A stretch of DNA of 64,000 nucleotides from Candidatus Sungiibacteriota bacterium (GTDB lineage Bacteria; Patescibacteria; Paceibacteria; Sungbacterales; SURF-37), in assembly GCA_016186145.1 (NCBI GenBank), contig JACPMF010000004.1:1-64000 (forward strand), read 5' to 3'. Made by a program: the position numbers and the translations under genes. The notes below the pieces were generated by a model. The model ran no database searches and had not been told where the DNA came from. It saw only the letters and a program-made list of their open reading frames with translations. Shown piece by piece: positions 56,600-64,000 of the stretch. Positions within the stretch are counted from its first letter, which is position 1. Every line of letters begins with the position of its first letter.

Positions 56600-58414
56600 C
56601 TAATCCTTCACCAACTTTTCAAATTCTTCCCGCTCAATGGTTTCTTTCTCAATAAGAATTTTTGCAATTTGTTCAAACTTCCCACGGCGTCTTATCAAAA
56701 TTTCTTTTGCGCGACGGTTTGCGGCGTCCACCAGTTTTTTAACTTCCTGGTCAATAAGCCGCGCTGTCTCTTCGGAATATTGACGACCGGTGGAAAAATC
56801 TCGGCCAAGAAAAACCGCCTCCTCCTTTTCACTCCAAACGCTTGGGCCTAATTTTTCCGACATACCAAACCGCGCGACAACGCTTCTCGCAATATCTGTT
56901 GCTTTTTCAAGATCATTGTGCGGTCCGGTGGTAACTTCATTAAATATCAACTTCTCAGCGGCATATCCACCGAGAGCTACCGCCAACTCATCTAAAAACT
57001 GTGAATAAGAAAACAAATGGCGCTCCTCTATCGGAATCTTTAACGTGTAGCCGCCGGCGCGTCCACGGGACACAATAGTAATTTTATGAACGGGATCTGC
57101 GTGCTCAACCGAGGCCGCAACCAGAGCATGCCCGGCTTCGTGGTAAGCCGTTATTTTTTTCTCCTCGACGGTCAGAAGACGCGACTTTCGTTCCGGTCCT
57201 AACATTACTTTCTCTATAGACTTTATAAGATCGATCTGCGAAACCTTTTTCCGATTTTCGCGCGCGGCAAGAATCGCCGCCTCGTTCATAAGATTCTCAA
57301 GGTCCGCGCCGGAAAAACCAGGCGTGCGCTCGGCAATCACCCGTAGTCGCACATCATCCGTAAGCGGCTTATTCCGGCCGTGGATATGAAGAATTTCCTC
57401 CCGGCCATTAATATCCGGCAAATCCATCACCACCCTCCGGTCAAACCTGCCGGGCCGCAAAAGCGCGGGATCCAAAACATCGGGTCGGTTGGTCGCGGCA
57501 ATGACAATAACGCGATCGTCCGTTTCCATGCCGTCCATTTCAACGAGAATTTGATTGAGCGTCTGCTCTCTCTCGTCATGTCCACCGCCAAGCCCGGCCC
57601 CACGCACCCTTCCTACCGCATCAAGCTCATCGACAAAAATTATCGCCGGCGCGGCTTTTTTGGCAAGACGAAAGAGGTCCCTGACTCTCGAAGCCCCTAC
57701 CCCGACAAACATTTCAATAAATTCCGAAGCCGACATGTGAAAAAACGGAACGCCGGCCTCGCCCGAAACCGCTTTTGCAAGAAGCGTTTTCCCGCATCCT
57801 GGCGGCCCCATTAACAAAACTCCTTTTGGAATTTTTGCGCCGATATCCAAAAACTTCTTGGGGTTCTTCAAAAAATCAACAACTTCTTTCAGCTCTTCTT
57901 TCGCCTCTTCCGCTCCCGCGACATCTTTGAAGGTAACCTGCTCTTTCTGGCCGGGCGAAATAAGCCGCGCCCGCGACTGGCCGAAGGTAAATGCCTGCAT
58001 AGAGCCGCGCTGAACCTGGCGCGCCGTCCACCAGATAAAAAACCCGATCAACAAAATCGGTAAAAGAATCGGCAACAAAGCGCCGAGCCAAAACGAAATC
58101 CCGCCTTCGGTTTTCACTTCTATCGTAATCTCCCGAAGGCGTTCTTCCGAAACCCCGTAATCCCGCAGAATTTCAATCAAGCCGACCCCGGTTTCTTTTC
58201 GTGAAGTAACAATAACGCCGTCTTTTCGCAATGCCTCGAGCTGGCTTTCTGCAATGGTAATTTTTTGGAGTTCGCCTTGATTAACCGCGCTCACCAATTC
58301 AGAAAGCGAAACTTCTTTCTTCTCTTGCAGTGATTCGGTTATAAGGGCGTAAACCCCTGAAACCAAAACAAGAATGATAAGGGCGTAAATAATATGTTTG
58401 GAAAAATCGCGCAT
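56600..58414 (-). CDS. ftsH: ATP-dependent zinc metalloprotease FtsH
   Basis: 604 residues. Two N-terminal helices (about 8-26 and 108-128) flank the small extracytoplasmic domain. AAA+: MGPPGCGKTLLAKA, IIFVDELDAVG, and the SRH ATNRPDVLDPALLRPGRFDR. The zinc protease has HEAGH and a later Asp. Membrane-protein quality control. No SD visible. Confidence 0.97.
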   Translation of the reverse strand: MRDFSKHIIYALIILVLVSGVYALITESLQEKKEVSLSELVSAVNQGELQKITIAESQLEALRKDGVIVTSRKETGVGLIEILRDYGVSEERLREITIEVKTEGGISFWLGALLPILLPILLIGFFIWWTARQVQRGSMQAFTFGQSRARLISPGQKEQVTFKDVAGAEEAKEELKEVVDFLKNPKKFLDIGAKIPKGVLLMGPPGCGKTLLAKAVSGEAGVPFFHMSASEFIEMFVGVGASRVRDLFRLAKKAAPAIIFVDELDAVGRVRGAGLGGGHDEREQTLNQILVEMDGMETDDRVIVIAATNRPDVLDPALLRPGRFDRRVVMDLPDINGREEILHIHGRNKPLTDDVRLRVIAERTPGFSGADLENLMNEAAILAARENRKKVSQIDLIKSIEKVMLGPERKSRLLTVEEKKITAYHEAGHALVAASVEHADPVHKITIVSRGRAGGYTLKIPIEERHLFSYSQFLDELAVALGGYAAEKLIFNEVTTGPHNDLEKATDIARSVVARFGMSEKLGPSVWSEKEEAVFLGRDFSTGRQYSEETARLIDQEVKKLVDAANRRAKEILIRRRGKFEQIAKILIEKETIEREEFEKLVKD

Positions 58415-58527
58415 AATTAAAATCGTACTATATTTTCGTCACGCATTCAAGAGGGCGACTCTTCTCCTGCAAAACGAAGGCCGATCAATAAAACGGAGAT
58501 CGATCAATTCTCTCATTTCTCTCATCC

Positions 58528-58561
58528 CCGCCAAATAAAACCTATCGGTTTTATTTGGCGG
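58528..58561 (-). terminator. Strong hairpin between PaaX-like gene and ftsH
   Basis: CCGCCAAATAAAACC-TATC-GGTTTTATTTGGCGG, a 15-bp perfect stem 17 bp after the PaaX-like stop. A relative (CAAATAAGTCCTATAGGATCTATTTG) lies at 59191-59216 upstream of that gene. Confidence 0.6.
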
Positions 58562-58578
58562 AAAAGGCAAAACCCGTA

Positions 58579-59157
58579 TTACCAGACTCTGAAATGACGG
58601 CGGATGGCAACCTCCCCATTCCCGAGTGACGAGGTTTCGAAAAAGCAAACATGGCGATTAATATCTAAAAATTGAACAAGAAAATCAATTTCATCCTCAC
58701 AGGGGTAGGGGTACGCGAAAACGCTTTTTTGTAAACCGAATAGCCCCAAATCTTTGAGCCGGTCGCTAAAAATTCTCCTCTCCTTCTTCTTATTTTCCGG
58801 GATGTCGAAAATGACCACCCGCCACTTCTTATCCCACCGCCGCGGTTTTTCCGGTAACCGCAACGCATCAAATTCAAATTTACGCAGTTTCTTCCGACCG
58901 CTTTCCGTAATTACAATATATGTTTCATTTCCGCGTTGTTCGTATTCCACATATCTTCTCTTCCGTAGACGCTCAATACCCCTTTGGAGCTGCCATTGCC
59001 CGTATTCGCGACGCAATCGCGCCGGATCACTCCGAAGAATCGGCGCAAGCAATATTCCCATATTCGGCGCCACCAACATTGATGCCACAACCGCACCGCC
59101 GCCGACAATCTTCAAAATATCCAGCGCAATAGATCCGTAATGAATATCTCTCCCCAT
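58579..59157 (-). CDS. PaaX-like regulator with Cas2-like C-terminal fold
   Basis: 192 residues from ATG 59157 (MGRDIHYGSI). A hydrophobic N-terminal segment, a winged helix (YVEYEQRGNETYIVITESGR), then WRVVIFDIPENKKKERRIFS and SVFAYPYPCEDE, the ferredoxin-like PaaX/Cas2 domain. Such genes are frequent in Patescibacteria and sometimes misnamed Cas2; no CRISPR is here. Confidence 0.75.
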   Translation of the reverse strand: MGRDIHYGSIALDILKIVGGGAVVASMLVAPNMGILLAPILRSDPARLRREYGQWQLQRGIERLRKRRYVEYEQRGNETYIVITESGRKKLRKFEFDALRLPEKPRRWDKKWRVVIFDIPENKKKERRIFSDRLKDLGLFGLQKSVFAYPYPCEDEIDFLVQFLDINRHVCFFETSSLGNGEVAIRRHFRVW

Positions 59158-59408
59158 ACAAAACGAACCTATCAAACACTTTCTATCGTGTCAAATAAGT
59201 CCTATAGGATCTATTTGGCGGATGTGAAAGTTCGAAAAAAACGGAGCTCTTTCGACGGAGTTCTTGCGGAGGAAATTAAAAAACGGGCTCTGGCGAATCG
59301 CTCGATAGCGATCACCAGAACCCGCGCTTGTCCTCCGAAGCGCCTGTGCGCGTAGGAGGATGTTACTTGCCCGCCCCGCTTAGAAGCGGGACGGGGCTAA
59401 TTGTTGAA

Positions 59409-60749
59409 CTACTCGTCGTCCTGGCGGCTCGAATCGCCGCGGCGACCGCGACCACCCTTGCCACCCTTGCGACCCTTGGCCTGGCGGGGTCCCCGGTCCT
59501 CGTCGGACCGGTGGTAGCGCGGCGTCTGCGGCTTGAACTGCCGCTGGTCGCCGGCCGGGGTCTGCGACTGGAACTTCCAGCCGCCGGCCTTCCGGAAGAG
59601 AACCATCAGGAAGACCATCGGCCTCCCGTCTTCCATGGCCTGCATGCCGTCGAAGCTGTACTTGAGCTTCCACTGGAAGAGCGTTGCGGCTCGCGCCTCA
59701 CGCTCCTCTGTCGCCGGCTTCGCAGTGAACCGGGCGAGCCCAGGCCACACCGAGCCCACCGCGCCGAGGAGCTCGCCCTTGGCGATCCCCTGGCCGTCCA
59801 CGCCGTGGTACCGAACCCACCCGGTGCCCTCGAGCTGATAGCCCGACCGCGTGTCTTTGAAGTCTTGCTCACGCTTGAGCACGAACTCCACGACATCACC
59901 GATGTTGAGCTGGCCGGCGTCCAGATCGGCGAGCGTCTTGCCCTCGACGGGCTTGAACTGCTCGCGGTACTTCGCGAGAAGCGCTTCGCTCGCCTCACGC
60001 TTCTCAGCGTAAGTCTCCTTGGTCACCCTCTGATGCGTGACCCACGCGCCGATCAGCGTATCCGCGACCTTCGGGTCATACCCTTCGGGCTTCGGCTCGT
60101 CCTTCCCGAAGTACCTCTTCGCGAAGTGCCGATAGGCTCTGGTGTTGCCGACGACCGGCAACGACCAGATCGTCTGCGGCTTCGCGGGCGGCCGCGGGGC
60201 ATCCGGGATGTCCGCCTCTTCGTCGCCCTTCTCGACGACGGCGCCGTACATGGCGTCGTAGTCGGCCTTCTCGGCCTCGTACTTCACCATCTTCGGCTTC
60301 CATTCGTCCCAGGCCGTGCGATTGGCCTGCTTTTCCGCATCGTCCACCCCACGCATGATGCCGCGGGCGATGAGGTCGTCGATGACCTCGTGCGCCTCGG
60401 GCAAGGTGTAGAGCCCGGCGATGAACGCCGAGTACACCTCCGGAAGCGAACGGATCTTGGCCATCACGACGGCGATCTGCTCGCGGAACGACACCGCTGC
60501 GGCATCGTCGTGCTTCTTCTCGGCCTCGCGGAGGCCGTTCTTCCTCTCGGCAAGAGCCGTGAGGAACTTTTCCGTCAGCGCATCCCGCTTGACTTCGTCA
60601 GCGAGGACGCGCTTCACCGGCGCCGGCTTCGGCGTTCCGGTGGTCACCTGCTGGGCCGCTGGCCGCGGCCTCTCCACGATCGCGATCGTCGGCAGTGCGA
60701 CGACCGCTTCGAACGCCTTCTCGATCTCCTTCAGGTCCATCAGGTCCAT
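59409..60749 (-). CDS. GC-rich orphan protein with RG-rich tail
   Basis: 446 residues. N-terminal Ala/Pro-rich helical region, a charged helical middle, a more globular C-terminal third (GWVRYHGVDGQGIAKGELLG), then a basic disordered tail rich in Gly, Arg and Lys (GRKGGKGGRGRRG), suited to RNA binding. AGGAGGGG precedes the ATG. GC content and codon choice (GAG, GCC, CTC) are far above its neighbours. No family recognised; likely acquired. Confidence 0.6.
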   Translation of the reverse strand: MDLMDLKEIEKAFEAVVALPTIAIVERPRPAAQQVTTGTPKPAPVKRVLADEVKRDALTEKFLTALAERKNGLREAEKKHDDAAAVSFREQIAVVMAKIRSLPEVYSAFIAGLYTLPEAHEVIDDLIARGIMRGVDDAEKQANRTAWDEWKPKMVKYEAEKADYDAMYGAVVEKGDEEADIPDAPRPPAKPQTIWSLPVVGNTRAYRHFAKRYFGKDEPKPEGYDPKVADTLIGAWVTHQRVTKETYAEKREASEALLAKYREQFKPVEGKTLADLDAGQLNIGDVVEFVLKREQDFKDTRSGYQLEGTGWVRYHGVDGQGIAKGELLGAVGSVWPGLARFTAKPATEEREARAATLFQWKLKYSFDGMQAMEDGRPMVFLMVLFRKAGGWKFQSQTPAGDQRQFKPQTPRYHRSDEDRGPRQAKGRKGGKGGRGRRGDSSRQDDE

Positions 60750-60791
60750 CTTTCCCCTCCTGGGAATGGCGCATTGCTACGCCGGTTATGT

Positions 60792-61388
60792 TTAGGTTTC
60801 AGCCAAGAGAGCGCGAATTTCTTCGGCACCCCGCTCGGCTCTCATCAAAAGCTCGCTCTTCCCCCCTTTCGGTTCTTCCGACACGCAATCACCGTTTGAC
60901 CGGCAATGCGCATCGAGTTTTTCGATTTCCTCTTCGGACAACCTGTAAGCGCCCTTCCCAAGAGGAAAGAGCACCAGCTCTTCCGCCCAGCACTCCGCAA
61001 ACCTCCCGTTGTTGATAAAAAGCGTTGCCTTGCCGAGCTGGTCAACTTCCCACACCCCGACAATGCGTTGCCAGTCGCTATCAAAAAAAACTGCGTGTTC
61101 GCCAATCGGAGATCGTGAAGAACCGACTATATCCTTTGCCTTGTAAGCAGAAGAAGGTACGAAAAAGTTCTCACCGACGAAACCGAGGACCTGCTCGTTC
61201 GGAACATCCTCGTCCGAATAACCTCTCGGGCCGAGAAACCGAACCTTGACGGACTCGCCGCCGTTGTCATCAGAAAAAAGAAGGAATCCAAACCTTCGTC
61301 CTTCCACTCCCTTGGTTGCCGTTCCGCAATGCGCGCAAACCTCGTCGGCTGGCACGCGGACGGCGACCCGCTTCAGTCCGTGAACCAT
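60792..61388 (-). CDS. Protein of unknown function with possible zinc knuckle
   Basis: 198 residues. CAHC near residue 18 and two later Cys (CRSNGDC) may bind metal. A mixed globular middle (FGFLLFSDDNGGESVKVRFLG). AAGGATGG upstream of the ATG. It precedes the GC-rich gene by 42 bp on the same strand, so probably one unit. The gap 61389-61637 upstream holds AT-rich sequence with a short TTGTTA/TAACAA palindrome. Confidence 0.5.
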   Translation of the reverse strand: MVHGLKRVAVRVPADEVCAHCGTATKGVEGRRFGFLLFSDDNGGESVKVRFLGPRGYSDEDVPNEQVLGFVGENFFVPSSAYKAKDIVGSSRSPIGEHAVFFDSDWQRIVGVWEVDQLGKATLFINNGRFAECWAEELVLFPLGKGAYRLSEEEIEKLDAHCRSNGDCVSEEPKGGKSELLMRAERGAEEIRALLAET

Positions 61389-61637
61389 CGCATAACCACC
61401 ATCCTTTCTTTGATGTAGTCTCGATTTTTAAGGATCAACTCGGGTTGTTACCCCGAAATAACAAACCTTGATTACTTATTTTCGGCTCCAGATCTGTTAT
61501 TTCAGAATACTTGCCTACATTATATCATTTCTGTATAACTTGTCAACCCCACTAAAGAAACGCTAAAAAACCAGCTATTGCTGAACTTAATAGCTGCGGC
61601 AAAATAAGCCGCTTTACCCCTTTTCGGCTTTTAGTCT

Positions 61638-62234
61638 TTAACGGGCCAAATAGTTATGAGCTATCCCGAATTCACTAAGACGATGTGCAAGAAGGTCGAG
61701 CGGCAAGCCCAGCACATTAAAATAGTCCCCTTGAATACGGTCAACAAAAAGACCCGCCAAACCCTGTACCGTGTAACCGCCGGCCTTGCCGAACGGCTCC
61801 TGTGACTTAACGTATGCGTCTATTTCTGCGTCGGAAATCGGTTTAAAAGAGACGAACGTTTCAACGGCATCCACGACAAATTGGTGCGTATCGGCATCAT
61901 ACAAAGAAAGACCGGTTATGACGCTGTGCGTGTCGCCGTTCAGCTTCTTTAGCATTTCTTTGGCATGCGCCGCGCTTTGGGGCTTGCCAAAAATCTCGCC
62001 ATTATGAAACACAACGGTGTCTGCGCCGACAACAAGAGAACCCGAAAACCTCTCGGCAACGCCCTTTGCTTTTGCGAGCGCCAGGGTCTTCACTAATTTC
62101 TCCGGGTCCCCGATTTCAACTGCCCGCTCGTCAAAATCGCTCGGTTGAACGATAAACTCAAAACCGAACTTTTTAAAAAGTTCCTGGCGTTGAAGTGACG
62201 ACGATGCAAGTATGATTTTTTTACTAATCGGCAT
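61638..62234 (-). CDS. maf: Maf-like nucleotide pyrophosphatase
   Basis: 198 residues from ATG 62234 (MPISKKIILASSS). Maf motifs: ASSSLQRQELFKKFG, VVGADTVVF, GKPQSAAHAKEMLKKL, and the catalytic Asp in QGDYFNVLGLPL. It hydrolyses non-canonical or excess nucleoside triphosphates. An open upstream extension is GC-rich repeat DNA and is not used. Confidence 0.93.
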   Translation of the reverse strand: MPISKKIILASSSLQRQELFKKFGFEFIVQPSDFDERAVEIGDPEKLVKTLALAKAKGVAERFSGSLVVGADTVVFHNGEIFGKPQSAAHAKEMLKKLNGDTHSVITGLSLYDADTHQFVVDAVETFVSFKPISDAEIDAYVKSQEPFGKAGGYTVQGLAGLFVDRIQGDYFNVLGLPLDLLAHRLSEFGIAHNYLAR

Positions 62235-62338
62235 ACTTAATAGTTTAACAAAAATCTTGGTGCTGTAATTATACACTTCGCGCGAACCTTTTTTGAGAAG
62301 AACTGACCGCCTCCGCTTCGCTCCGACGGAACGCTCGG

Positions 62339-62377
62339 GCGCGGCGGAATTCCCCCCACACCCCCCTTCCGCCGCGC
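62339..62377. repeat. GC-rich hairpin upstream of maf
   Basis: GCGCGGCGGAA and TTCCGCCGCGC, 11-bp perfect arms around CCCCCCACACCCCCC. May terminate the gene at 62412. Confidence 0.6.
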
Positions 62378-62411
62378 CTTCGCGGGAAGCCACAATTTTT
62401 TCGCCGCCAAA

Positions 62412-64000
62412 TCAAATAATTTTAGCTTCTCTCAAAACCTGTCTAACGCTTTTATTACAGTTATGAATTTTCTCCAAAGCCAGCTTTGCTTGTTTCTTGC
62501 TGATAAAGCCCACCGTAACTTCGCGCGCTAGACGCGTAGCGTCTGGATGAAAACCGAGCATTCGTCTTGCTTTATTTTCTGCCGCTTTCGCAAAAAGACA
62601 AGAGTTCGCATTTGATTCAATCAACCTTTCGCCTCGTGGAATTTTCCACCCCAATTTCCTTAAAATCTTCTCCGTATCTTTAATTGTTCTTTGCAAAAGA
62701 AAGGGCAGGTGAACGATATAGACAGGCGGCTTGTTTTTGAATGGTTGTAATTTCCGAGTTGCCGAAAAAACAAACTTTTTTGACTCACCATCTTGGCTTA
62801 ATCCAGCCCATTCGTTAATACCTAAAATAATCACACCAACACCATGTTTTTGCGCCTCTCCGTAGTATGAACGAATAACAAGCCGCCTGCATAATTGGCA
62901 AGTTCTTATAAATGGAATTTTGTGCTGACATTTTGCCGAATAGTGCCTCCTGCCCTCCACATACCATTTTCTAAATTTTTCTTTTAACTCTAGCGAATCA
63001 CGTTCATCGTATAAGTCAGCCGTTTTTTCGAAACAAATACGATCAACTGGTCGCATATATTTTCTCGCATCGATTTTTTCGTAATCAACATCAAGCTGTT
63101 TTGCTACTTGTTTTGCCCTCTGAAAAATATGTTTTGGGTAATAGCGTGTATCAAGTGAAAAAGCCAAAGGCGTAAATCCCATACGTTTAGCTTCATGGAG
63201 AGTGGCAGTGCTGTCTTTGCCGCCAGATATACCAACCATTGCATCGTATTTGCCACGACCAGAACTCCTAAGCGAAAGTAGAAATTCTAACTCTTTTCTC
63301 AAATGTTCTTTGCTAAAGTTTTTTTCGTATCTTTCACAAACATCACATAAACCGGATTTCTCTATCGTGCTAGACATATTAGTGCTGACATTTACGCATT
63401 TCTTGCACTCTACCGCTTCAACCAATGCTTTGATTTGATTAACGATTTCTTTCTTGATTGTAACAGCCGTGTTGAAAGAAATATGAGCGATTTTTTCTAC
63501 TTTATTTGTCGAAAAAAGACGCTCCTCAATTTGCCGTTCTTTTTCTGCTTCTTTTTGTGAGAAACTTTCTCGCTTGGAGACACGCACCGAAAGATGTTTG
63601 TCGGGAGTTTTCAAATAAACAACAAGGTAGCCATTCTTTTTGAAATGAGTTGAATTTTTATAACCCCTGATTCCTGCGATTACAATAAACTTTTTAGAAA
63701 ATGTTTTTTGATGAATATGAATTATTGTTTTCGCAATAACCGACGAGGAATAACGGTTTTTGAGATGAGAGAAAAAATTGCGAGCTTCCTCGCGATCAAT
63801 TTTCTGTTTAATCTTTTTCCCGTAGAGTTTATTTATTTGTTGGATAAAACCACTTTCATTTTCTGACAACTTTTCCTTAATGGAAGCGGCGGGGTTTATA
63901 ACCGTATTAAACGCCTCGATATATTTTGCATCAAGAAAAGAAGCCAAGAACAATTTGGCTATGGTTGTCTTGCCGCTTCCGGGGGCTCCAAAAACCGCTA
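62412..64000 (-). CDS. P-loop kinase fused to N-acetyl-sugar amidotransferase-like PP-loop ATPase, 5' end outside window
   Basis: At least 529 residues; the frame stays open to the window edge. The N-terminal visible part has a P-loop GAPGSGKTTIAKLF, then an adenylate-kinase-like stretch of about 190 residues. The C-terminal part starts with two CxxC pairs (CKKC, CDVC) and the PP-loop GISGGKDSTATLHEA, as in PseA/WbpG/LegG amidotransferase-like enzymes. The C-terminus is typical for that family. The fusion of a kinase-like domain with this PP-loop enzyme is unusual. Confidence 0.7.
   Translation of the reverse strand, partial: AVFGAPGSGKTTIAKLFLASFLDAKYIEAFNTVINPAASIKEKLSENESGFIQQINKLYGKKIKQKIDREEARNFFSHLKNRYSSSVIAKTIIHIHQKTFSKKFIVIAGIRGYKNSTHFKKNGYLVVYLKTPDKHLSVRVSKRESFSQKEAEKERQIEERLFSTNKVEKIAHISFNTAVTIKKEIVNQIKALVEAVECKKCVNVSTNMSSTIEKSGLCDVCERYEKNFSKEHLRKELEFLLSLRSSGRGKYDAMVGISGGKDSTATLHEAKRMGFTPLAFSLDTRYYPKHIFQRAKQVAKQLDVDYEKIDARKYMRPVDRICFEKTADLYDERDSLELKEKFRKWYVEGRRHYSAKCQHKIPFIRTCQLCRRLVIRSYYGEAQKHGVGVIILGINEWAGLSQDGESKKFVFSATRKLQPFKNKPPVYIVHLPFLLQRTIKDTEKILRKLGWKIPRGERLIESNANSCLFAKAAENKARRMLGFHPDATRLAREVTVGFISKKQAKLALEKIHNCNKSVRQVLREAKII

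Noticed and set aside
58579..59157. Possible Cas2
   Set aside because: The C-terminal fold resembles Cas2 but the protein has an N-terminal winged helix like PaaX, and there are no cas1, other cas genes or CRISPR repeats in the window.
59328..60899. 523-residue plus-strand ORF
   Set aside because: It is the antisense shadow of the GC-rich gene at 59409-60749, which has a strong Shine-Dalgarno; long shadows are expected in GC-rich DNA.
62235..62411. Coding extension of maf
   Set aside because: GC-rich low-complexity residues (GGCGGNSAAPE type) before a normal Maf start, and a strong hairpin in the DNA.

Overview
The window looks like a chromosomal segment of a small-genome bacterium of the Candidate Phyla Radiation / Patescibacteria, Parcubacteria-like. 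This is inferred from gene content: a tandem array of TrbC/VirB2-like type IV pilin subunits, a PaaX/Cas2-like regulator, a RelA/SpoT protein cut short after TGS and ACT, an orphan solute-binding protein without permeases, and many membrane proteins of unknown function. TGA is used as a stop (standard bacterial code). Most housekeeping genes (dprA, topA, relA, gyrA, ftsH, htrA) lack a Shine-Dalgarno sequence, while several accessory operons have strong AGGAGG sites.

Layout. 1-4673 (minus): a MoxR / DUF58 / BatD-like / VWA operon. 5120-12329: dprA-topA (plus), two small zinc-ribbon-type genes and a queuosine-salvage-like gene (minus), and relA/spoT. 12554-18000: parB, then an RNA-rich accessory zone with tRNAs, two homing-endonuclease-like ORFs fused to or overlapping tRNA genes, an interrupted tRNA, rpmG, hicBA and a GIY-YIG gene. 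18048-24059: protein mannosyltransferase, a glycine-zipper lipoprotein, four pilin-like genes, a solute-binding protein and a methyltransferase. 24153-33133: gyrA, metallo-beta-lactamase, ribosomal protein S1, lipoprotein, VIT transporter, SDR and DoxX-like genes. 33241-36708: a membrane thiol-redox cluster (CcdA, DUF1573, cysteine-rich membrane proteins). 37653-43357: an AT-rich island bounded by about 0.2-kb inverted repeats. It encodes a small XRE controller, a DGQHR (DndB-like) protein, an uncharacterised protein, a D12-type DNA methyltransferase and a GIY-YIG/DUF4357 nuclease. This is the best candidate for an undescribed restriction-modification-like defence system. 43443-47786: tRNAs, a small kinase, htrA and a membrane glycosyltransferase. 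48132-56213: a PrkA / YhbH / SpoVR / second-PrkA cluster. 56262-64000: a tRNA knot including tRNA-Ile(UAU), ftsH, a PaaX-like regulator, a GC-rich orphan gene, maf and a kinase/PP-loop fusion cut by the window edge.

The second theme is small repetitive DNA. One family of 118-214 bp palindromic elements (termini CCCGTTAGA...TCTAACGGG, mostly with 6-bp direct flanking repeats) occurs five times plus one diverged copy around a tRNA. Three copies lie directly against start codons, and one supplies a ribosome binding site and an in-frame ATG to its neighbour. A second family of about 155 bp occurs twice. Long intergenic inverted repeats of unrelated sequence but similar architecture separate many gene blocks. 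Two tRNA genes appear to be split in the anticodon arm with another complete tRNA lying between the halves.
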